Shown: positions 19,004 through 33,950 of the stretch, piece after piece | Layout of the letters: every line of letters begins with the position of its first letter | Numbering within the stretch: position 1 is the first letter of the stretch | Source: Deinococcus frigens DSM 12807 | GTDB taxonomy: Bacteria > Deinococcota > Deinococci > Deinococcales > Deinococcaceae | Direction: 5' to 3' | DNA length: 64,000 bases | Assembly: GCF_000701425.1 (NCBI RefSeq) | Contig: NZ_JNIW01000012.1 | Span: forward strand, 25,897-89,896 | Translations under genes and position numbers: made by a program | The notes under the pieces: model-generated | Told to the model about the DNA's origin: nothing | The model's input: only the letters and a program-made list of their open reading frames with translations | Database searches by the model: none

Positions 19004-19462
19004 ATGAAAAATATTCTGATCCTGCCCGCCATGGCCCTCGCCCTCAGCTCCTGCTCCATGATGGCCGGGAACATGATGATGAAGCCCCATATGCTGTCCA
19101 AGCAGCCCGCCGGAATGGCCCTGGCGTCCAGCGGCACGGTCACGCCCAAGATGAGCGGCACCATGGTCATGACCACCGCCAAACTCATGGGTCTGGCCCC
19201 CAGCACCTATTACGTGGCCCACTACCACCTGATGGGCACCAAGAGCGCCAACCCCTGCGCCAGCGGCGGCGACGCCATCCTGGCCAGCAAGATCGTGGGC
19301 CAGACCGACGCCGCTGGCATGGTGACCCTCAGCGGCAGCGTGGACAAGACCGTCATCATGAACGCCAAGTACTTCAACGTCCACACCGCCACGGGTCCCG
19401 ACGGCACCCCTGCGGACGCGGGCGTAAGCTGCACGTCCCTCGACGTCGCGATGATGAAGTAA
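19004..19462 (+). CDS. Met-rich lipoprotein, possibly Cu/Zn superoxide dismutase-like
   Basis: 152 residues. A lipoprotein signal ends LALSSC with Cys17 as the lipid site, so the protein is expected outside the cytoplasmic membrane. The next 20 residues are Met- and His-rich (SMMAGNMMMKPHM), suggesting copper binding. The body has AHYH, a NPCASGGD loop and a late VSC cysteine, reminiscent of the metal site and disulfide of Cu/Zn SOD-like folds, but the full ligand set is not clear. GGAGG 7 nt before the ATG sets the start. A GC-rich hairpin follows at ~19478-19522. Confidence 0.6.
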   Translation: MKNILILPAMALALSSCSMMAGNMMMKPHMLSKQPAGMALASSGTVTPKMSGTMVMTTAKLMGLAPSTYYVAHYHLMGTKSANPCASGGDAILASKIVGQTDAAGMVTLSGSVDKTVIMNAKYFNVHTATGPDGTPADAGVSCTSLDVAMMK

Positions 19463-19477
19463 GCCCCACAGGTTTTG

Positions 19478-19522
19478 AGGGGACCCCTGTCTGGCCCAGT
19501 GCCGGGCAGGGGTTCCCTCTGT
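19478..19522 (+). terminator. GC-rich hairpin after the lipoprotein gene
   Basis: GAGGG and CCCCTG pair with CAGGGG and CCCTC in a long imperfect stem around CCCAGTG. There is no clear T-run, so it is a probable rather than certain terminator. Confidence 0.5.
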
Positions 19523-19657
19523 GCCAAGAGGTGCGTGGACTGACCGGATGGCCGGAGGGCGGTTCAGGTCTGGAAACGCTTACCCGGACCCTCTGGGCAG
19601 TGAGACTGTCTGACGGCTCAACCTTGAGACCGCCCCCGGCCCGCTATCATGCCGCCC

Positions 19658-21175
<1,518 letters not shown>

Positions 21176-21223
21176 ATGACCACAGGATGAGGTCAGTTCA
21201 GGTCGCTTCAGCTAAAGTGCCCC

Positions 21224-21721
21224 ATGACTGATGGGCCGCGTGGCTGGGAAGAACGCATCGCTGCGCTGTGGGCTGAGCTGGACGCCACAGAGGAAGACGC
21301 GTTTGTGACCCGGATGGATGCGCTGGCCTCCGAACGCCCGGAACAGGACGCGGCGGCGCTCTTTGAGCGGGCCTGCGCTCAGGATTCCACCGGACACTCT
21401 GACCTGGCCGTACCGCTTTACCGGCAGGCACTTGCCAGTGGACGGCTGGGAATTCGCAGGCGACGGGCCACCATTCAACTGGCGAGTTCGCTCCGCAACA
21501 TGGGCCAGAGTGCGGAGAGTGCGGCCCTTTTGACCGCTGAACAGGACGCAGACACAGACGAATTGGATGACGCTTTAAAAGCTTTTCTGGCACTTGCCCT
21601 GGCAGATGTGAGACGAGAACGGGAAGCATTGGCGCTGGCGCTTGCAGCGCTGGCCCCACATTTGCCGCGTTATCAGCGCTCGGTGGGCAACTATGCGCGT
21701 CTTCTGGTCGAAGAGGGCTAG
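21224..21721 (+). CDS. Tetratricopeptide-like repeat protein
   Basis: 165 residues, mostly helical. Resembles the group-5 tetratricopeptide repeat family: AAALFERACAQDSTGHSDLA, PLYRQALASGRLG, then ATIQLASSLRNMGQSAES, with a further helix pair. Such proteins are adaptors; the partner is unknown. TAAAGT lies 5 nt before the ATG, so a short or absent leader. Followed 33 bp later by the methyltransferase with its own -10 box. Confidence 0.75.
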   Translation: MTDGPRGWEERIAALWAELDATEEDAFVTRMDALASERPEQDAAALFERACAQDSTGHSDLAVPLYRQALASGRLGIRRRRATIQLASSLRNMGQSAESAALLTAEQDADTDELDDALKAFLALALADVRREREALALALAALAPHLPRYQRSVGNYARLLVEEG

Positions 21722-21754
21722 CGCTTATCTGCCATCCCAGCCGCTAAACTCCCC

Positions 21755-22561
21755 ATGTCCTCCTACTCGCCCGCCGAAGTCGCCGCCCAGTACGCCACCG
21801 AGCGCCACCTGCGAACCCGCATCCAGACGCACGAGCGCTACAGCGTGGGGCCGGGGCTGGAGGGAACGGTGGACCGCCTGCTGGCGTTGAGCGGCGACGA
21901 GGATCTGCTGGACGTGGGGACCGGCCCCGGCGACTTTCCAGGGCGGCTGCGTGCGGGCGGACACCGGGGGCGTATCGTCGGCATGGACTTCTCGGCGGGC
22001 ATGGTGGAGCGGGCCTCGGCAGAATATCCAGACGCCGAATTTCAGCAGGGGGACGCGGCGGCGCTGCCGTTCCCGGACGCCACTTTTGATGTCGTGACCG
22101 CCCGCCACATGCTGTACCACGTTTCCGACGTGGCGGCAGCGCTGGCTGAATTTAAGCGCGTGCTGAAACCCGGCGGGCGTTTCCTGGCCGTGACCAACGC
22201 CTCGGGTTACATGGCCGAACTGTGGGACGCGGTGGCGGAGGCGTTGCCCGGCGATCCTAGATTTGCAGACTTGCGCGGGAGTCGGCAATCGTTTGCCACA
22301 GCATTCTCTGAAACGGGCGGCGTGGATCAAGTCAAACAGGCATTCGGTGATGTTGGCATCGAGTTTCTGGAAAGTGCCTTGGTCTTCTCGGAGCCTGAGC
22401 CGGCATTGGCCTATCTGAACTCAATCCCTGTGATGCAGCAACTTTCCGACCTGGATAGGGAAGACGCTCTCTCTGCGCTGCTCCGCACGTTTAAAGCCCG
22501 AACGCAGGGCGGCGAGTGGCGCGTGTCCAAGCGGGTGGTCTTCATCTCGGCCCAGCGCTGA
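21755..22561 (+). CDS. Class I SAM-dependent methyltransferase (UbiE-like)
   Basis: 268 residues. Rossmann motif I is LLDVGTGPGDFP (~50-61), followed by GMDFSAGMVERA, the acidic GDAAALPFPDATFD strand (motif II) and LKPGGRFL (motif III). Most like the UbiE/ArsM-type small-molecule methyltransferases; the acceptor is unknown. TAAACT ends 4 nt before the ATG. No neighbour clarifies a pathway. Confidence 0.82.
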   Translation: MSSYSPAEVAAQYATERHLRTRIQTHERYSVGPGLEGTVDRLLALSGDEDLLDVGTGPGDFPGRLRAGGHRGRIVGMDFSAGMVERASAEYPDAEFQQGDAAALPFPDATFDVVTARHMLYHVSDVAAALAEFKRVLKPGGRFLAVTNASGYMAELWDAVAEALPGDPRFADLRGSRQSFATAFSETGGVDQVKQAFGDVGIEFLESALVFSEPEPALAYLNSIPVMQQLSDLDREDALSALLRTFKARTQGGEWRVSKRVVFISAQR

Positions 22562-22618
22562 TCCACCACTCCTGCACCTGAAGGCCAGAACTGACCTCAA
22601 CTGCCCACCATATAAATG

Positions 22619-22641
22619 CAAAACCCCGCGCCAGGCGGGGC
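22619..22641 (-). terminator. Intrinsic terminator of tRNA-Val
   Basis: On the reverse strand CCCCGC-CTGGC-GCGGGG is followed by TTTT, 9 nt past the CCA end of the tRNA. The forward strand could also serve the methyltransferase gene but lacks a T-run. Confidence 0.8.
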
Positions 22642-22649
22642 AATTCCTG

Positions 22650-22724
22650 TGGTGGGCGGTATAGGATTTGAACCTACGACCACTCGCTTGTAAGGCGAAC
22701 GCTCTACCGCTGAGCTAACCGCCC
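22650..22724 (-). tRNA. tRNA-Val (anticodon TAC)
   Basis: The cloverleaf starts GGGCGGTTAGCTCAG, has the anticodon loop C-T-TAC-A-A, a T-loop with GGTTCAAATCC, and an acceptor stem GGGCGGT/ACCGCCC followed by A and an encoded CCA (22650-22652). Anticodon UAC reads GUA and GUG. Confidence 0.97.
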
Positions 22725-22739
22725 GCACGGGGGCCTATG

Positions 22740-23693
22740 CTAATGGCCCGGGCGGGCAGGATCAAGGGGCAAAGTGCAACAGGAGTGGAGCTGGCCTGGC
22801 GGCTGCCGCAGTGCCGACCAGCCCACCCACTTCAGCCTGTGCGCCTCGATAAAGTCGGTCACCTGCTGCCGCGTGCCCCCCAGAAAGGTCAGCGGCTGGG
22901 CCACCGCCGCGATGACGGTGATGTGGTTCAGGCCCGGCAACACTTTCAGTTCCGACGGCACGCCCGCCTTCTTCAGGGCCGCCTGCATGTTGACGCCGTT
23001 GTAGGGGTTCACCGTCGTGTCGTTGGCTGCCACCAGCAGCAGGTGGGGCGGCGCATCGGGGCGAACGTGGCGGTCCGGCATAATGTCGTCCGGGTTGCCT
23101 TCTGGCGGGAAGGCCACCTTGCTGGAAAACTGCCGGAAATCGTAACTGTACGGCCCGGCCACGCCGATCACGCCGCGCACCGCACTGATGGGTACCCCCG
23201 CCTCCCTGAGCCAGCGGGCGTTGTCCACCACTTCCACGGCATTGAAAGCGCCCGCCGAGTGGCCCATCACGAACAGGTTGTCGGGGTTGCCGCCGGAGCG
23301 CTGGGCACTGTCGCGCAGCACCTTGAGGGCAGCGGCGGCGTCCTGCACGTATTCCGGATACCGGTGTTCGGGAGCCAGGCGGTAGTTCATCACGCCGGTC
23401 ACGTAGCCCGCGCGGGCCAGCGACACGCCCACGAATTTGTGGCCGTCCTTGTCTCCGCCCTGCCATGAGCCGCCGTGAATGAACAGCACCACGGGCGCGT
23501 TCTGTGCGTTCTCCGGGGCGTAGATGTCCATCGTGTTGCGCGGCGCGGGGCCGTAAGGCACGTTCTGGGAGACCTTGAGTCCACCTGTAAAGGTCACGAC
23601 GTTCAGGGTGTTCTGGGGCGAGCAGGCGGCCAGGAGCAGGCCAAGTGCCACGGCGGCCAGGCCCCCGGCGCGGCGGAATTTGGGTGAAGACAT
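22740..23693 (-). CDS. Alpha/beta hydrolase lipoprotein (carboxylesterase-like)
   Basis: 317 residues. A lipoprotein signal ends LLLAAC with Cys24 as lipid site. The hydrolase domain shows the oxyanion motif HGGSW (73-77), [12 protein letters not shown] and the nucleophile elbow GHSAGAF (Ser146), with late Asp and His candidates in ANDTTVN and LPGLNHI; this is the BD-FAE/HSL-like esterase group. Substrate unknown. The ATG follows TAGCCT by 7 nt. The gene stops 16 bp before the tRNA; the last ~25 residues may be non-conserved tail. Confidence 0.85.
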   Translation of the reverse strand: MSSPKFRRAGGLAAVALGLLLAACSPQNTLNVVTFTGGLKVSQNVPYGPAPRNTMDIYAPENAQNAPVVLFIHGGSWQGGDKDGHKFVGVSLARAGYVTGVMNYRLAPEHRYPEYVQDAAAALKVLRDSAQRSGGNPDNLFVMGHSAGAFNAVEVVDNARWLREAGVPISAVRGVIGVAGPYSYDFRQFSSKVAFPPEGNPDDIMPDRHVRPDAPPHLLLVAANDTTVNPYNGVNMQAALKKAGVPSELKVLPGLNHITVIAAVAQPLTFLGGTRQQVTDFIEAHRLKWVGWSALRQPPGQLHSCCTLPLDPARPGH

Positions 23694-23849
23694 GGGAGAG
23701 AGGCTAGTCCGGCGCTCCCGCCGCCTGTGCCGCGCAGCGCACAGTTGACCCCGAGGGCCGCTTTAAGTTGCGTTGAGACTCTGGTCTTGGGCGGCGTGGG
23801 GTCCGAAGCCCCACAGACCCGCCCCCCTGCCTGCGCTAGCCTGCCGCGA

Positions 23850-25352
23850 ATGTCCGCTCCTCCTACCCATAAGATGACCGACGTGCTGGTGGTGGGCGGC
23901 GGTCCCGCTGGCCTGGCGCTGGCCGCCGAACTGGCCCGGCGGGGGCTGAGCGTGCGGGTGGTGGCTCCGCACCCGCCGCAACCCTTTGCCCCCACCTACG
24001 GCGCGTGGCTGGACGAATTGCCCGCCTGGGCGCAGGTCTGCACGGCGCAAGTCTGGAGCGACGTCCGGGTGTATACCGGCCCCCAGCCCACGCCCCTGAT
24101 GCGCCCCTATGCGCTGCTGGACAATGCCCGGCTGCTGGCGGCGCTGCTGGAACGGGCCGGGGACACGCTGAGATGGACTCGGGGCAAAGTAACAGGGGCC
24201 GAACTGCGCGGCGCGCTCTGGCACGTCCGGGGTGAGGCTGGCGAGGACTGGACGGCCCGGCTGGTGGTGGACGCCTCCGGGCACGGCGGCCTGCTGCTCC
24301 CCACTCCATTCGAGGGCGGCGCGGCGTTGCAGACCGCCTACGGCATCGTGGCCCATTTCAAGCGGCCTCCCAGCGCTCCCGGCGCGATGGTGTGGATGGA
24401 CTACCGCGCCGCGCATCCGAACCCGGCAGCCGTCCGCGCCGAGCCGACGTTCCTGTATGCCATGCACCTGGGCGGGGACCGTTATTTCGTGCAGGAAACC
24501 AGTCTGATTGCCCGCCCCGCGCCCAGCCAGGAGGTTCTGAAGGCCCGCCTGCATGCCCGCCTGGAGGCACTCGGCACACCTCCGCACGGGACCAAATCCG
24601 ACGAATGGGTGGCTTTTCCCATGAACGCGCCTGCGCCGACGCCCGGCCCGGTTCTGGCCTTCGGGGCGGCGGCGGGGCTGGTCCACCCCATCAGCGGCTT
24701 TCAGGTGGCGGGCGCGCTGAACGACGCCCCGTGCGTGGCGCAGGCGGTGGCATCGGCATTTGAGCGTGGTCAGGACGCCGCCGCCGCCGGCTGGGCCGCG
24801 CTGTGGCCCCCCGAACGCCGCGCCGCCCGCCAGGTGCATCTGCTGGACCTGGGGGCGCTGCTGGAGTTGCCTGGAGACCGTCTGGGTGACTTCTTCGCCG
24901 CCTTCTTCCGGCTGCCCGCCGCCCAGTGGCACGCCTTTCTCGCGCCGCACACCGGCGTCCGGGAACTGGCCCGCAGCATGCTCCGGGTCTTCGCCCACGC
25001 GCCCAACGCTGTCCGGGTGCCGCTGGTCCGCGCCGCGCTGGCCCACCCCGCCGTCAGCCTGCGCGCCCTGCGGGAAGCGGCCTGCGGCACGGCTGCTCAC
25101 CTAAAGGAACGTTCCGCCTCCTCCCATCCGGCCCCGGCTGCCGCCCGCCACCCTGGGGGCATGACGAAATCCGATGCGACCGGGCGAGAAGCCAACAGCG
25201 GTGATGTGGACCAGCAGGAAGTGATCGAGGAGGGCATGCAGGGCGCGGTCGGCAACGTGAACGCCGACGGCCTGGCCCCGGACGTGGACCGCGAGGAAAA
25301 GCTGGAGGAACTGCGCGAGAACATGGCGGAAGTCAGCGGCCAGCCGCAGTAA
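23850..25352 (+). CDS. Lycopene cyclase (CrtL type) with an appended acidic tail
   Basis: Carotenoid cyclase using FAD; in Deinococcus it forms the beta-ring on the way to deinoxanthin. The dinucleotide fold [17 protein letters not shown] is near residues 12-28, with [15 protein letters not shown] and a late [17 protein letters not shown] typical of plant-type cyclases. The cyclase part spans about 437 residues. The last 63 codons (from ATG 25161) read without a stop into a very acidic segment that looks like a separate small protein. The start at 23850 follows TAGCCT by 7 nt; the longer open frame upstream is rejected. Confidence 0.82.
   Translation: MSAPPTHKMTDVLVVGGGPAGLALAAELARRGLSVRVVAPHPPQPFAPTYGAWLDELPAWAQVCTAQVWSDVRVYTGPQPTPLMRPYALLDNARLLAALLERAGDTLRWTRGKVTGAELRGALWHVRGEAGEDWTARLVVDASGHGGLLLPTPFEGGAALQTAYGIVAHFKRPPSAPGAMVWMDYRAAHPNPAAVRAEPTFLYAMHLGGDRYFVQETSLIARPAPSQEVLKARLHARLEALGTPPHGTKSDEWVAFPMNAPAPTPGPVLAFGAAAGLVHPISGFQVAGALNDAPCVAQAVASAFERGQDAAAAGWAALWPPERRAARQVHLLDLGALLELPGDRLGDFFAAFFRLPAAQWHAFLAPHTGVRELARSMLRVFAHAPNAVRVPLVRAALAHPAVSLRALREAACGTAAHLKERSASSHPAPAAARHPGGMTKSDATGREANSGDVDQQEVIEEGMQGAVGNVNADGLAPDVDREEKLEELRENMAEVSGQPQ
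25161..25352 (+). CDS. Possible separate 63-residue acidic protein inside the cyclase frame
   Basis: An in-frame ATG begins [10 protein letters not shown] and ends AEVSGQPQ; the segment is hydrophilic, acidic and unlike the cyclase. CACCCT lies 6 nt before the ATG, close to the TANNNT spacing of leaderless genes here. It could be an independent gene whose upstream stop was lost, or a domain now fused. I list it as an alternative start within the larger gene. Confidence 0.35.
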   Translation: MTKSDATGREANSGDVDQQEVIEEGMQGAVGNVNADGLAPDVDREEKLEELRENMAEVSGQPQ

Positions 25353-25431
25353 ATCCTCTCTTCAAAGCAGACGAGCTTGGTGGGCTGAAGGTGTGGGGCG
25401 GCCACGGACCCCGGACGCCTATACTCCTTCC

Positions 25432-26097
25432 ATGTCCCTCCTCGACATGATCGGCCCGGTGATGATCGGCCCCAGCAGCAGCCACACGGCGGGGGCCTGC
25501 CGCCTGGGTCTGGTGGCCCACCATTTGCTGGGCGCGGCTCCCCGGCGGGCCAGGATCGGCCTGCATGCCTCGTTTGCCAAGACCGGGCGCGGCCACGGCA
25601 CGCATCTGGCGCTGGTGGCCGGGCTGCTGGGATTTGCGCCCGACGATTCCCGCCTGCCCCAAGCCTTCGAGGAAGCCAAGGCGGCGGGCTTCGAGTACGA
25701 ATTCAGAGATGTGGACCTGGGCGACGTTCACCCCAATACCGCGCACATCGAGCTGTACGGCGAGGAGGAGAAGGTCATGGTGCAGGGGAGCAGCACCGGC
25801 GGCGGCGTCATCGTGGTCACGGCAGTGCAGGGGCTGGGCGTCAATTTTGGCGCGTCCAGTCCCACCGCCCTGCTGCGCTATGCCGACGCGGTGGGCATGA
25901 TCGCCCGCATCGCCAGCACCATTGCCGCCGACGGCGTGAACATCGCTGCCCTGACCTGTACCCGGCAGACGCGCGGCGGACAGGCGCTGCTGGCGATAGA
26001 ACTGGACGCGCCCCTCAGCCCGCAGGCACTGGCCTTTCTGGACCACTGGCCGGATACCAACTGGGTGCGGTTGCTGCCGAAACTGATGGACGGCTGA
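25432..26097 (+). CDS. sdaAB: L-serine dehydratase, beta subunit
   Basis: Small subunit of the iron-sulfur serine dehydratase that deaminates L-serine to pyruvate. 221 residues. The N-terminal domain has the family's [16 protein letters not shown] segment and STGGG; the C-terminal ~70 residues are an ACT domain ([20 protein letters not shown]). TATACT ends 6 nt before the ATG. The partner alpha subunit is not next door but ~6.6 kb downstream, beyond the hut genes. Confidence 0.93.
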   Translation: MSLLDMIGPVMIGPSSSHTAGACRLGLVAHHLLGAAPRRARIGLHASFAKTGRGHGTHLALVAGLLGFAPDDSRLPQAFEEAKAAGFEYEFRDVDLGDVHPNTAHIELYGEEEKVMVQGSSTGGGVIVVTAVQGLGVNFGASSPTALLRYADAVGMIARIASTIAADGVNIAALTCTRQTRGGQALLAIELDAPLSPQALAFLDHWPDTNWVRLLPKLMDG

Positions 26098-26174
26098 GGT
26101 GCGGAGCGCGTCTGAGGGTTTTAAAGTTTGAGGGTTCCAGAGTCTGAAGGTCAACCTGGGAAAGCTGGGGAAAC

Positions 26175-26918
26175 TCATCCCCTGCCCCGGTAGCCCAGCG
26201 TCCAGCCCACCTCCGCCGCCGCGCCGTGCAGGGCGCGCAACAGGCTTTCAGAGGCCGCCATCCGCACGGTGGGCAGGCTGAGGCCCAGCGCCGCCAGAAC
26301 CACGCCGCCCTCGCCGCGCACCGGTACGGCCAGCCCGCTGGTTCCTAGCGCCCACTCGTCCCGGCTGAGTGCATGGCCCTGCGTGCGGATGGCCCAGCTT
26401 TCGGTGTCCCAGGCAGCGGGTGTGATCTGCGTGTGGGCTGTGAAAGTCGGCGCGGGATGCGGAAGTGGCCGCCCGGCCAGCGCCATCAATAGCTTTCCGC
26501 TGGCCGTGGCGTGCGCGGGCAATTCAAAGTCCAGTTCCCCAGCCACGGGCGGCCCATCCCGCCCCTGCACGCTGCGGGCCACGCACAACACCTGCCCGCC
26601 ATGCAGCACGCATAAAAAGGCCAGCAGGTGCGTCCCGCGCGCCAGCCGCTCCATCGCGTCGTGGGCGGGGGCGTACCACGGCAGGCTGCCGTACAGGGCG
26701 CTGCTCAGTTTCAGCAGCCGCCACCCCAGTCGGTAGCGGCCCCGCCCCACCCGCACCAGCAGCCCCGACCCCGCCAGCGTCAGCAGTTGCTCATGTACCG
26801 TGGACGTGGGTTGCCCCAGGTGCCGGGCCAGCTCAGACAGGGTCCATTCGCTGCGGTCTGCATCGAACAGCTCCAGCACGCGGACGGCGGCCTCGACGGT
26901 GGCGTGGGTGCGGGGCAT
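26175..26918 (-). CDS. IclR-family transcriptional regulator
   Basis: 247 residues. An N-terminal winged helix-turn-helix (residues ~5-65: TVEAAVRVLELF, LSELARHLGQPTSTVHEQLLTL) is followed by an IclR-type effector-binding domain. It is transcribed away from hutU with ~230 bp between, the usual place for a local regulator. By context it probably senses a histidine- or serine-related metabolite and controls the hut genes; this is inference. A perfect palindrome near hutU is a candidate operator. No clear -10 or ribosome site precedes its ATG. Confidence 0.82.
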   Translation of the reverse strand: MPRTHATVEAAVRVLELFDADRSEWTLSELARHLGQPTSTVHEQLLTLAGSGLLVRVGRGRYRLGWRLLKLSSALYGSLPWYAPAHDAMERLARGTHLLAFLCVLHGGQVLCVARSVQGRDGPPVAGELDFELPAHATASGKLLMALAGRPLPHPAPTFTAHTQITPAAWDTESWAIRTQGHALSRDEWALGTSGLAVPVRGEGGVVLAALGLSLPTVRMAASESLLRALHGAAAEVGWTLGYRGRG

Positions 26919-27000
26919 TCAGAGGGTGCGAGTGGTGGCGCGTGGGCCGGGGTTGTTGACCCCCCGTCCTCTGTAGGTAGGGGGCTTTGTCGTGCAATTA

Positions 27001-27024
27001 GGGGAGGGGGCCACCGGGCAGGCC
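27001..27024 (+). repeat. Copy of the GGGGGCCACC dispersed repeat
   Basis: GGGGAGGGGGCCACC then GGGCAGGCC; the same core ends the element at 12058-12149 and, inverted, starts the one at 28859-28931. Lies in the iclR-hutU intergenic region. Confidence 0.6.
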
Positions 27025-27085
27025 GTTACCCGCGCAAGTCCTTCCCGCCACTTCCGCATGCCACAGATTACTCCAGATGAATCTC

Positions 27086-27104
27086 TTTCCGGTATACCCG
27101 GAAA
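27086..27104. promoter_or_regulatory. Candidate operator/promoter of the hut operon
   Basis: TTTCCGGTATACCCGGAAA is a perfect palindrome: 7-bp arms TTTCCGG and CCGGAAA around TATAC. TATACC inside it could be a -10 box, so a bound dimer would block transcription. It lies 41 bp before the hutU ATG, between the divergent regulator and the operon. Confidence 0.55.
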
Positions 27105-27145
27105 ATCATGGCTCCTTCCCCCTGAAAGAGGCGAACCATAGACCT

Positions 27146-28837
<1,692 letters not shown>

Positions 28838-28858
28838 TGGAGGAAGTGCTGTCTTCGG

Positions 28859-28931
28859 TGGGGGCCTGCCAGGTGGCCCCCTCATCCCGCTGCTGCGCCG
28901 CTCCACAGGTCACCGACAAGGGGAGAGGGGT
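28859..28931 (-). repeat. Inverted copy of the GGGGGCCACC dispersed repeat
   Basis: Reverse strand reads CCCCTCTCCCCTTGT then GGTGAC and ends GATGAGGGGGCCACC followed by TGGCAGGCC, matching the element at 12058-12149 at both ends. It fills the gap between hutU and hutG, which would otherwise be coupled genes. Confidence 0.6.
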
Positions 28932-28991
28932 CAAAAACATCAGCCCCTCAGCCCCTCTGACCCTCAGAACTCAGCCTCGCCAGAGGCGTAC

Positions 28992-29886
<895 letters not shown>

Positions 29887-29894
<8 letters not shown>

Positions 29895-31082
29895 GACGCT
29901 CTTGACCGGCATTTCCGAGCTTGTCACTCCGGCCCCGGGTCCCCAGCGCGGCGCGGCCATGTGCGAATTGACGGTGATTAAAAACGCCGCCCTGCTCGTC
30001 CGTGACGGCATGATCGCCTGGGTTGGATCTGAGCAGGAGGCTTCCTCGGCAGCCAAAAGAGACGATCTGGGCGGCGTCGCTGTCGTCCCCGGTCTGATTG
30101 ACCCCCACAGCCACGCGGTCTGGGCCGGGGACCGGCTGACCGATTTCGAGGCGCGGGTGGCGGGGGTTCCCTACGAAACCATCCTGGCCGGGGGCGGCGG
30201 CATCCGCTCCAGCATCCGGGCGACGGCGGCGGCGACGGTGGAGCAACTGGTGGCGCTGGCCCGTCCGCGCCTGGGTGCCCTGCAGCAGTCCGGCGCGACA
30301 ACAATGGAGGTCAAGAGTGGGTACGGCCTGGACTCCGACGCCGAGCTGCGGATGCTGCGGGCCATTCGAGTGTTAAGCCGTGAATTTGAGTTGTCGCCCA
30401 CGCTGCTGATTCATGTTCCACCGCTAGAGGGACGCGACGACTATGTGCGCGCCGTCTGCCAAACGCTGATTCCCGAAACCGCCGCCGACAAGCTCGCCAC
30501 CGCCGTGGACGTGTTCTGCGAGGCGGAGGCGTTTACCGTGGAGGAGACCCGGCGAATCTTTGTCGCGGCGCAGGCTCATGGCCTGAGGCTCAAACTCCAT
30601 GCCGATCAATTCCACGCCATTGGCGGCACGGAGCTGGCCTGCCAGATGGGAGCGCTGAGCGTGGACCATCTGGAGGCCAGTGGCCCGGCGCAGATCGCGG
30701 CGCTGGCTGCGTCTGGCACGGTGGCAACGGTGCTGTCCGGTGTGACCTTACACCTGGGATTGCCTGCCGCTCCGGGCCGGGCACTGATTGATGCGGGCGC
30801 GGTGGTGGCCGTGGGAACGGACCTGAATCCGGGTAGCTCGCCGCTGTACAGCGTGCAGATGGCCCTGGCCCTGGCCGTGCGCCTGAACGGCCTGACTCCC
30901 GCCGAGGCGCTGAGCGCCGCCACCGTCAACGCCGCCGCCGCGCTGGGGCTGGCTGACCGTGGCTCTCTGAGCGCCGGAATGCGCGCCGATTTCCTGGCCC
31001 TGCACGGCCCGGACTGGCGTGAATTGCCCTATGCCCTGGGCGCGAATCCGGTGCGGGACGTGTTTACAGGAGGCGTGAAACT

Positions 31083-31086
<4 letters not shown>
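29887..31086 (+). CDS. hutI: Imidazolonepropionase
   Basis: Third step of histidine degradation: hydrolyses the imidazolone ring to formimidoylglutamate. Amidohydrolase superfamily, 399 residues. The metal motif is [13 protein letters not shown] (~71-83); [24 protein letters not shown] and VGTDLNPGS are the family's active-site segments. The ATG overlaps the end of hutG by 8 bp, and its TGA overlaps the hutH start, so these three genes are translationally coupled. Confidence 0.96.
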
Positions 31087-32582
<1,496 letters not shown>

Positions 32583-32695
32583 GCGTCCGGCCCGTATGGA
32601 CGCCGCTTCAGGTAACCCGTCTAGGGGACTCAGGGTGGCGCGTTAGCATGGGGGTCTAGATCCCTGTTTCTCGCCGTATCTGGAGGGCCTCAACC

Positions 32696-33586
32696 ATGAC
32701 CACCCTTGAAGAGCTGATGAACGCCCCCGCGCCTGTTTCGGCCTGGGTGCTGGAACGCGATTGCCAGGAAACCGGGCTGGACCCCCAGGACATCCGCGAC
32801 GAGATGGCCCGCCGCATCCGCGAGATGCGCAGCAGCATCGAGCGCGGCCTGAACAGCGACGCCAAGAGCATCACCGGCATGGTGGGCTGGAACGCCAAGG
32901 GCCTGTGGGACGCGCCCGACGCCCTGAATGCTCCGCTGATTCGCCGCGTGCAGGCGTACGCGATGGCCGTCAATGAGGAAAACGCCCGCATGGGCCGCAT
33001 CGTCGCCGCGCCCACGGCGGGCAGCGCGGGGACCATCCCCGGCGCGCTGCTGGGCGTGGCCGATCACCTGGGCATCGGTGATGACCAACTGGTAGCCCCT
33101 ATGATCCTGGCCGCTGGCGTGGGCAAGGCCATCAGCAAACGCATGTTCATCTCCGGCGCGGCGGGCGGGTGCCAGGCCGAAATCGGATCGAGCGCTGCGA
33201 TGGCCGCCGCCGCCGTCGTGGAACTGCTGGGGGGCACGCCCCGCGCCGCCGTGCAGGCCGCCAGCATGGCTTTAATGAATACCATCGGTCTGGTCTGCGA
33301 TCCGGTGGGCGGTTACGTGGAGGTGCCGTGCGTGAGCCGCAACGCCTTTTACGCGGTCCACGCCGTCAGCGCGGCGCAACTGGCGCTGGCGCAACTGGAA
33401 TCCTTTATTCCCCCCGACGAGGTGCTGGGCGCGATGGCCGCCGTGGGCCGCATGATGCCCGCCGAGCTGCGTGAAACGGCAGAGGGGGGACTGGCGCAGA
33501 CGCCGACTGGCCTGGCCGTGACAGCACGCATGGAAGGGAAAAGAGAGGAAGGCGAGACCGGAATGGTTGAATTGCCGATGGCCTGA
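32696..33586 (+). CDS. sdaAA: L-serine dehydratase, alpha subunit
   Basis: Catalytic subunit carrying the oxygen-sensitive iron-sulfur cluster. 296 residues. [12 protein letters not shown] is the substrate loop; cysteines in [18 protein letters not shown] and VPCVSRN are the cluster candidates. GGAGG 10 nt before the ATG sets the start. It pairs with the beta subunit encoded at 25432, on the far side of the hut operon. Together they convert serine to pyruvate and ammonia. Confidence 0.94.
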   Translation: MTTLEELMNAPAPVSAWVLERDCQETGLDPQDIRDEMARRIREMRSSIERGLNSDAKSITGMVGWNAKGLWDAPDALNAPLIRRVQAYAMAVNEENARMGRIVAAPTAGSAGTIPGALLGVADHLGIGDDQLVAPMILAAGVGKAISKRMFISGAAGGCQAEIGSSAAMAAAAVVELLGGTPRAAVQAASMALMNTIGLVCDPVGGYVEVPCVSRNAFYAVHAVSAAQLALAQLESFIPPDEVLGAMAAVGRMMPAELRETAEGGLAQTPTGLAVTARMEGKREEGETGMVELPMA

Positions 33587-33950
33587 AGAAAATCCCTCAC
33601 CCAACCCTCTCTACTATGGACAGGGCTTTCCTCTTTTCTAACCCCCGCAGGCTGATCCGTACATGCTCCTCATACGGACTCCGATTGAAGGTGTTGGAAA
33701 TACCTGGAAATCCGAGGACAGCGAGAAGGAGAACAACGGGTTCCGGGCGTGGAGTGAATGAATCGGCGCTGTCCCGGTTCATGCACGAAACAAACGGAAT
33801 CTGTATCACTGGCCCCTACCTGGGCATGCAGCGGGTGTGCGAAGCTGCCCACATACTCCCGCTTGTCCGGCCTCGCGCGCTCGGAGCGCAGATATTCGGT
33901 TCCGGTCACGGTCCTCTCTGGATGAGCGGAGGGCGGCGTCCGTCATGAAG
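33587..33950. other. Intergenic stretch downstream of sdaAA
   Basis: Between convergent genes. Starts with CCCTCACCCAACCCTCTC (33595 on), a repeat also found inverted at 51057-51072 and in variant form at 40077-40114. The rest is less GC-rich, with no gene or RNA I can support. Confidence 0.5.
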
